Assembly: GCA_934202095.1 (NCBI GenBank)
Contig: CAKPXN010000004.1
Span: forward strand, 1-58,600
Reading direction: 5' to 3'
Source: an uncultured Veillonella sp.
GTDB lineage: Bacteria; Bacillota; Negativicutes; Veillonellales; Veillonellaceae
DNA: 58,600 nucleotides
Numbering within the stretch: position 1 is the first letter of the stretch; each line of letters opens with the position of its first letter. Positions 53,494-58,600 of the stretch are shown one piece after another. Below the pieces are notes generated by a model that worked only from the letters and a program-made list of their open reading frames with translations, was not told the DNA's origin and did not search any database. A program made the position numbers and the translations under genes.

Positions 53494-54616
53494 CACTCCC
53501 GATTATGTTAATATAGCCCTTAGAATGAACCTTTTCAATCATATGTTTCATTTCAAGGTCTAATAAAATGCTTTGTAATCGTTGTAATGGAATGTGTGTT
53601 TTCTTGATTAAATCGCCTACACTAATACATTGATCGGTAGGAATTGTACTCAACACAACCTCCCATTCCATCTTAAAGCTTAACACATCGGACCCTTGCG
53701 TATCAACCACACGCGGCTTTAACTCGTAATCCTCGATTATGTCTTGTGCTTTCGTCAATATATTGGCCCCTTGGCGCATGAGCCAGTGATTACCTTCCGC
53801 TACATTGCTTAAAATACTGCCAGGCACCACATAGATTTCACGTCCTTCATTGGCGGCCATATCAGCCGTTATCAAAGACCCACTGCTCGCTTTGGCCTCT
53901 ACTACGATGATGATTTGTGAAAGCCCACTAATGATGCGATTTCTAGCAGGGAAATGAACACCTGACGGCGGTGTGCCGGGAGGATATTCTGATAATAATA
54001 AACCATGGTTCTTAAGGACAGCATCAAATAACCGTTTATTCTCCGGCGGATATACAATATCTAAACCGCACCCCATAACAACGATTACTTGTCCCTTTGC
54101 TGCTAAAGCACCTTCATGGCTATGACTGTCTATCCCCCGTGCACCGCCGCTGACAATGGCCACATTATACGCAGCTAGTTCCTTACCTATCCGCAGTGCC
54201 ACATTACGACCATAATCGGAACATTTTCTAGCTCCCACCATAGCGATTTTCATCGTCTCATCATCTAAAAGAGACACATTTCCTCTCACAAATATGACAG
54301 CTGGCGGATTGTATATCTCTTGCAAATGCCCAGGGAATAATACGTCAAGGTACGTAATATATTCTATATGCCAGTTTTTAAGAGCCTTATAAATAGTCTG
54401 TAATCGTTCGTCAGTCGCCTCTTTCTCGATTTGCCTATATTTTGTGGACGGAATGCCTAGTATTGTCGTCAGATTCTTACGATTTTGTAAAGCACACCAT
54501 GCCTCATAAGGTCCTCCAAACTTTTCGACTAAATCACGTATCGTAGCCGCCCCTAGTGAAGAAATACTCTGCATGGCGGCAATGTAAAAATTACTTTCAT
54601 ACTGTTGCTCCATCAT
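53477..54616 (-). CDS. dprA: DprA/Smf DNA-processing protein
   Basis: A transformation-dedicated recombination mediator that loads RecA on incoming single-stranded DNA. The 379-residue protein has an N-terminal SAM-like region, the Rossmann core with SGGARGIDSHSHEGAL, VMGCGLDIVYPPENKRL and PPGTPPSGVHFPARNRIISG, and a C-terminal winged helix (SVGDLIKKTHIPLQRLQSIL). ATG pair behind AGGAGTTC. Overlaps comM by 20 bases and topA by about 17. Confidence 0.96.
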   Translation of the reverse strand: MMEQQYESNFYIAAMQSISSLGAATIRDLVEKFGGPYEAWCALQNRKNLTTILGIPSTKYRQIEKEATDERLQTIYKALKNWHIEYITYLDVLFPGHLQEIYNPPAVIFVRGNVSLLDDETMKIAMVGARKCSDYGRNVALRIGKELAAYNVAIVSGGARGIDSHSHEGALAAKGQVIVVMGCGLDIVYPPENKRLFDAVLKNHGLLLSEYPPGTPPSGVHFPARNRIISGLSQIIIVVEAKASSGSLITADMAANEGREIYVVPGSILSNVAEGNHWLMRQGANILTKAQDIIEDYELKPRVVDTQGSDVLSFKMEWEVVLSTIPTDQCISVGDLIKKTHIPLQRLQSILLDLEMKHMIEKVHSKGYINIIGSDVLVH

Positions 54617-56168
54617 GAACTCCTATCCTCGACACATGGTATGGAATGTGCCGATACATCATCGCTTCTGAAATATGTTCGTTTTCTATGTATAAGGAAC
54701 CATCTAAATCTGCAATGGTTCGACTCACCTTTAGCAATCGATCAAAGCTGCGTCCTGTAAAATGAAATCGTTCATATACGTCTCCTAACAAGCCCCAGCA
54801 ATCATCGCGTATATTACACAGTTCACGAATAGCGCCATGTGGCATGGCACCATTTGACTTAAATGGAAGGTCTCGGAACCGTTCAAATTGCATCTGGCGA
54901 CCTTGTCCCACGAGTTCTTTCATATCTGCACTACTCAAAGAGTTAGAATCAATATGTAACATATCGTTAAAACTAGGTCTCTCTACAAGGATGAATAAAT
55001 CTATGCGGTCCAATATAGGCCCAGATATTTTATGCTGGTATCTCTCTAGTTCTGTAGAGCTACAAACACATTCCTTATGAGAGTCCCCATAATAGCCACA
55101 AGGACATGGATTGGCGGCGAGTATACATATAAAATCTGCTGGATAGTCATAACTATTTTGTAATCGATTCACAGTAATCATATGTGACTCTAATGGTTGA
55201 CGTAGCGCATCTAGTACATAGCGCGGAAATTCAGGTGCTTCATCAATAAATAGGACCCCATTATGAGCTAATGTAATTTCTCCCGGTTTTGCATTACTAC
55301 CGCCCCCTATGATGCTCGCCAAGGTTGCTGTATGATGAGGACATCTAAAAGGGCGTCTAGCAATCAGTGTATTCTTTTCGAGCAATCCTGCCACATCGTG
55401 AATGCGTGTCGTTTCGAGCCGCTCCTCCCAGCTCAGGGGCGGTAAAATGGTTGGTAATCGTTCTGCTAACATCGTCTTACCAGATCCAGGCGGACCTATC
55501 ATCATCACGTGGTGAACACCTGCAGCAGCAATAACCATGGCTCGTTTTCCTAGTTCTTGGCCTTGTACATCCTTGTAATCAATGACGCCGTTGACCGCGT
55601 CATTACAATCCTCATCAACAGTGTCTATACTATATTCATCCGGTCGCATTACAAGTTTCACAATATCCTCTAACGTATGTGCACCATAGGATGTGATTGC
55701 TTCTATATTGTGCAGTAATGATACATTATCTCTACTGGTAAAGATTGTAAGTAGCTTATCATCAAGTACTTTCATAGCCATACTAAGAATGCCTTGTGTT
55801 TTTTTAAGACTGCCATCTAAGGATAATTCGCCTATAAACAGTGTTGATTTTAATAATTTTGTTAGTTTAGGTTTGCGTAATCTGATTTGACCTGATGCAG
55901 CTAATACGCCTATGGCTATGGGCAAATCTAATCCAGAACTACTTTTTCTGACCTCTGCAGGTCCTAAATTGACAACAATGCGTCGCATAGGAAAATCAAA
56001 TCCACTATTTTTAATGGCCGCCCGTACGCGCTCTCTCGATTCTTTTACAGCTTGATTTGGGAGTCCCACGATGTCGAAAACAGGTAGTCCTTGGGATATG
56101 TCCACCTCTACTGTTACAACGACGCCATCTAAACCATCTATGGTAGCACCATAGACCTTTGCATACAT
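54597..56168 (-). CDS. comM: ComM/YifB AAA+ helicase-like protein
   Basis: A Mg-chelatase-like AAA+ protein of 523 residues. The N-terminal Lon-protease-like domain begins MYAKVYGATIDGLDG, Walker A is GPPGSGKT (225-232), Walker B is VLFIDEAPEFPR and the zinc-type cluster is NPCPCGYYGDSHKECVC. ComM is known as a hexameric branch-migration helicase in transformation. Start 56168 is selected because AGGAGGC precedes it on the minus strand, where the frame would otherwise extend into yraN. Neighbour of dprA. Confidence 0.95.
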   Translation of the reverse strand: MYAKVYGATIDGLDGVVVTVEVDISQGLPVFDIVGLPNQAVKESRERVRAAIKNSGFDFPMRRIVVNLGPAEVRKSSSGLDLPIAIGVLAASGQIRLRKPKLTKLLKSTLFIGELSLDGSLKKTQGILSMAMKVLDDKLLTIFTSRDNVSLLHNIEAITSYGAHTLEDIVKLVMRPDEYSIDTVDEDCNDAVNGVIDYKDVQGQELGKRAMVIAAAGVHHVMMIGPPGSGKTMLAERLPTILPPLSWEERLETTRIHDVAGLLEKNTLIARRPFRCPHHTATLASIIGGGSNAKPGEITLAHNGVLFIDEAPEFPRYVLDALRQPLESHMITVNRLQNSYDYPADFICILAANPCPCGYYGDSHKECVCSSTELERYQHKISGPILDRIDLFILVERPSFNDMLHIDSNSLSSADMKELVGQGRQMQFERFRDLPFKSNGAMPHGAIRELCNIRDDCWGLLGDVYERFHFTGRSFDRLLKVSRTIADLDGSLYIENEHISEAMMYRHIPYHVSRIGVHDGATV

Positions 56169-56178
56169 AATGGGCCTC

Positions 56179-56580
56179 CTACATGAAACACTGAGGCATA
56201 TAGTGTACAGTGGCCTTAAGGTCCTCATGTACATATACCTCAACTACATCAAAGGACAGTTCCTTCCATTTACGGTTATGGGCACGCAAATCCCTAATAA
56301 AATACATGGCTGCCTGCTTAATATGTTTTTGTTTACGTTTTGAAACAGCCTCCCGTGGCAATCCATGGGTGACACCACGACGCGCCTTAATTTCAATAAA
56401 ATGATAGGTCAGCCCATTTTTGGCGATAATATCAATTTCACCTACCTTTGTCTTGTAATTGGTCGTTACGATTTTCAATCCTTGTTGCTCAATATACTGT
56501 CGAGCAATATCTTCTCCCCAATTACCAAGAGCTTTTGCATCTAATAGGTTACAATTTTGTTCACAATTCATCGTATTCAT
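56179..56580 (-). CDS. yraN: YraN/UPF0102 endonuclease-fold protein
   Basis: A 133-residue protein of the UPF0102 family, with a nuclease-like fold. Seen: GNWGEDIARQYIEQQG near 18-33, VGEIDIIAKNG with the catalytic-type aspartate and YHFIEIKARRG with the E-x-K pair, and the following KRKQKHIKQAA. The N-terminal MNTMNCEQNCNLLDA part is not conserved. Function is not established. ATG follows AAGGAGG. First gene of the unit, often beside comM-dprA or rnhB. Confidence 0.93.
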   Translation of the reverse strand: MNTMNCEQNCNLLDAKALGNWGEDIARQYIEQQGLKIVTTNYKTKVGEIDIIAKNGLTYHFIEIKARRGVTHGLPREAVSKRKQKHIKQAAMYFIRDLRAHNRKWKELSFDVVEVYVHEDLKATVHYMPQCFM

Positions 56581-56659
56581 GGTTACCTCCTTATGTATAT
56601 AGATGCTTTCGAATACTTATATATACAACATAAGACGGTCTGACCATGAATGTAAATAG

Positions 56660-56708
56660 AAAAGAGGTTCCTAATAGTCACCTAGGTGACCAATAGGAAC
56701 CTCTTTTT
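56660..56708 (-). terminator. Terminator after rnhB
   Basis: AAAGAGGTTCCTA... pairs with ...TAGGAACCTCTTT in a long stem that contains a CACCTAGGTG centre; a T-run follows on the minus strand. It separates the rnhB and yraN units. It also has a T-run on the plus strand. Confidence 0.88.
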
Positions 56709-56752
56709 TATAGATTTTTCATTTCTATTTCATGATTGAGTGTGTTATATAT

Positions 56753-57553
56753 TTATTTTTCTTCTCGATGCCATCCAACGATCGATTTAACCGGTTCAAA
56801 GCTCTTTCTATGCAATGGTGTCACACCTTGTTGCTCCACCGCTTCTTTATGAAGTTCTGTATAATACCCTTTATGGATACCAAAACCATAGCCAGGATAC
56901 TCTTCATCAAGACTCTTCATATATCGATCCCGAGTAACCTTTGCAATGATGGATGCTGCTGCAATATTTGCACTTTTACTATCGCCCTTAATGATAGATT
57001 CAACAGGAATTGTTAAATCAGGTAATTTCATCGCATCCGCTACAACAGCCTCTGCAGGTACATCAAGGGTGCGAATAGCCTCGTACATCGCTTGACGTGT
57101 AGCCTCATAAATATTGAGCTCATCAATTTTTTCTGGACCGTAAGAAATACAGCTAACCGCTACAGCTTCCTCCATGATGATATCATACAATGCTTCACGT
57201 TTTTCTTCGGTTAGCTTTTTAGAATCATTAAGGCCAGGAATTAATGTCATAGGCGGTAAAATGACCGCAGCTACTGTAACAGGGCCTGCAATGGGCCCAC
57301 GCCCAACCTCATCGACGCCAGCCACATGATATAGCCCTTCATCGTAGAACATGCCTTCATAGTCGTACATGCCCATCAAACGCTGTTGTTCTTTTAGCTC
57401 TTTTTCTTGACGTTTAATATAAGAAGCCGCCAATTTTTGAACGGAACTACGAGTATCCTCTTGTGCTAATGGTAAAAATTCCAAAGCTTGTTCCGTTTCA
57501 AAAAGGGCCTTAATATCAGCTACCTTTAACTTAGCGAATATATCCTTATCCAT
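56753..57553 (-). CDS. rnhB: Ribonuclease HII
   Basis: Removes ribonucleotides from RNA-DNA hybrids and single embedded ribonucleotides. With the start at 57553 the protein has 266 residues: an N-terminal helical extension of about 75 residues, then VAGVDEVGRGPIAGPV with D81-E82, the second catalytic region containing DSKKLTEEKR and KGDSKSANIAAASIIAKV, and GYTELHKEAV near the end. The ATG follows GAGGAAA; the frame before it overlaps ylqF and is rejected. Confidence 0.96.
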   Translation of the reverse strand: MDKDIFAKLKVADIKALFETEQALEFLPLAQEDTRSSVQKLAASYIKRQEKELKEQQRLMGMYDYEGMFYDEGLYHVAGVDEVGRGPIAGPVTVAAVILPPMTLIPGLNDSKKLTEEKREALYDIIMEEAVAVSCISYGPEKIDELNIYEATRQAMYEAIRTLDVPAEAVVADAMKLPDLTIPVESIIKGDSKSANIAAASIIAKVTRDRYMKSLDEEYPGYGFGIHKGYYTELHKEAVEQQGVTPLHRKSFEPVKSIVGWHREEK

Positions 57554-58451
57554 TATGTATTTCCTCACCATCTTTTGGATAATAAGGCTCTTCATCAACT
57601 TGGTCTAGCGTAATCGTACCAAGCTTTGTATTGCGATAGTCTTGCAAAATAATACGGCGCGCCTTATCAAGGTCTACAACACCACCGCTGACAAGGCAAC
57701 CTCGACGACGGCCAATACTTTCAAGAATTGTATCCACATCAGCCATCTCTTCTTCTTTTAATTTATAACGTTCCACCAAGATATTAGGTGTATTCGTCAA
57801 TAGATGGTTTAACAATTGCTTAATTACGTGCTCTAAATCGTACACATCATCAGAGATAGCACCTGTCATAGCAAGGCGTGCAGCAGCTCGTTGGTCCTCT
57901 AATTTAGGCCATAATACGCCTGGCGTATCGAGCAATTCCATATTCTTACCGATTTTAACCCATTGTTGACCACGCGTGTGACCTGCCTTGTTAGCCGTCC
58001 GCGTTGCTGCAGAGCCGGCCAAGGAATTGATCAATGTAGATTTCCCTACATTAGGAATTCCCAAGATGATGGTACGTATAGAGCGGCTCCGAATGCCCTT
58101 TGCTACCCATCGATCAATGATTGGTTTACTGAGACGTTCTACGGTAGATACTAATTTTTTATTGCCCTTCCCAGATTTAGAATCAATAGCTAATACAGTT
58201 ATGCCCTGTTTCGTAAAGAATTCTGTCCATTCCTTCGTTGCTTTTGGATCTGCTAAATCTACCTTATTTAACAGTACAATATGCGGTTTTTGACCAACTA
58301 ACTCTAGGATCACTGGGTTCGCACTAGAACGAGGAATACGCGCATCTAATAACTCGATAACAACGTCTACCTTTTTGATGTACTCCGTTATCATGCGCGT
58401 CGCTTTCGCCATATGCCCAGGGAACCAATGTACGATAGGTGAATCTGCCAT
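57546..58451 (-). CDS. ylqF: Ribosome-biogenesis GTPase YlqF/RbgA
   Basis: A circularly permuted GTPase that helps complete the 50S subunit. G4 motif NKVD is at 62-65, G1 GIPNVGKST at 131-139 and G3 DTPG at 175-178, i.e. the order G4-G5-G1-G2-G3 of permuted GTPases. The first residues HWFPGHMAKATR and the C-terminal GGVVDLDKARRIILQDYRNTKLG are hallmarks. ATG follows AAAGGAG. Directly downstream of rplS, as in other Firmicutes. Confidence 0.97.
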   Translation of the reverse strand: MADSPIVHWFPGHMAKATRMITEYIKKVDVVIELLDARIPRSSANPVILELVGQKPHIVLLNKVDLADPKATKEWTEFFTKQGITVLAIDSKSGKGNKKLVSTVERLSKPIIDRWVAKGIRSRSIRTIILGIPNVGKSTLINSLAGSAATRTANKAGHTRGQQWVKIGKNMELLDTPGVLWPKLEDQRAAARLAMTGAISDDVYDLEHVIKQLLNHLLTNTPNILVERYKLKEEEMADVDTILESIGRRRGCLVSGGVVDLDKARRIILQDYRNTKLGTITLDQVDEEPYYPKDGEEIHNG

Positions 58452-58510
58452 AATGTCTCCTTTCTATATATCTTATATGAATATATGTATATCTATATTT
58501 TAGCAAAAAT

Positions 58511-58535
58511 AAAAGGCTGCCAACGGCAGCCTTTT
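58511..58535 (-). terminator. Terminator after rplS
   Basis: AAAAGGCTGCC and GGCAGCCTTTT form an 11-bp stem with a T-run on the minus strand. Confidence 0.88.
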
Positions 58536-58542
58536 AAGAACA

Positions 58543-58600
58543 TTAGCGTTTTTCGCGAATACGAGCAGCTTTACCAGTAAGGTTACGTAAGTAGTACAAT
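58543..58600 (-). CDS. rplS: 50S ribosomal protein L19 (3' end)
   Basis: The last 18 codons of a minus-strand gene read LYYLRNLTGKAARIREKR, the conserved C-terminus of L19. The rest lies beyond the right edge. The order rplS-ylqF-rnhB matches other Firmicutes. Confidence 0.93.
   Translation of the reverse strand, partial: LYYLRNLTGKAARIREKR

Overview
The window looks like a chromosomal segment of a low-GC Firmicute of the Negativicutes, most probably Veillonella. I infer this from protein character and gene content (PolC-type replicase, comEA/comEC/holA group, HTH-SLBB type genes, lysine and FMN riboswitches, divergent lexA/yneA pair), not from a database match. Almost all of it is housekeeping core genome. 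There is no prophage, insertion sequence, CRISPR array, rRNA or tRNA gene that I can see; one orphan tyrosine recombinase is the only mobile-element-like gene.

Layout. 1-6735 (+): tail of an Asp23-family gene, nusB, a TsaD-like paralogue, xseA, xseB, ispA, a divergent-PAP2 gene, tlyA, nadK and an rRNA-methylase-like gene in one long unit; then argR and recN (7082-9209). 9206-12328 (+): lysine-riboswitch-controlled dapB-asd-dapA. 12404-14790 (+): panD, panC and a PanS-like transporter. 14824-17102: lexA (-) divergent from a yneA-like LysM gene (+) with three SOS-type boxes between them, then a tyrosine recombinase (-). 17215-19710 (+): VanW-domain lipoprotein, PAP2 phosphatase and an apparently overlooked 49-residue membrane peptide with its own promoter and terminator. 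19797-23364: DUF4241, HAD and DUF1848 genes (-) and a methyltransferase (+). 23447-28988 (-): hslO, mtnP, mtnA, ahcY, mtaD, i.e. handling of methylthioadenosine and S-adenosylhomocysteine. 29184-33010 (-): FMN-riboswitch-controlled ribD-ribE-ribBA-ribH. 33107-35020 (+): poxB behind a perfect Crp/Fnr-type operator. 35043-42550 (-): comEA-comEC-holA-polC. 42703-49812: M29 aminopeptidase (+), comEB (-), leuS (-), a GH18 protein (-), lgt (+). 49860-56580 (-): yraN-comM-dprA-topA-trmFO. 56753-58600 (-): rplS (partial), ylqF, rnhB.

Themes. Many genes for DNA uptake and processing (comEA, comEC, comEB, comM, dprA, recN, xseAB, lexA) are present, consistent with a transformable organism. Biosynthesis is arranged in short operons with classical RNA switches followed by intrinsic terminators. 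Recurrent extended -10 promoters (TGNTATAAT) are visible.

Most notable observations: (1) the PolC replicase lacks the inserted DEDDh proofreading exonuclease while its PHP domain seems to keep all nine metal-ligand positions, suggesting PHP-based proofreading; (2) a perfect TGTGA-N6-TCACA site centred 41.5 bp before the predicted start of poxB transcription; (3) the 49-residue membrane peptide gene; (4) a 101-bp GC-rich inverted repeat at 43945-44045; (5) a ComEC whose C-terminal metallo-beta-lactamase part has lost its metal-binding motif.
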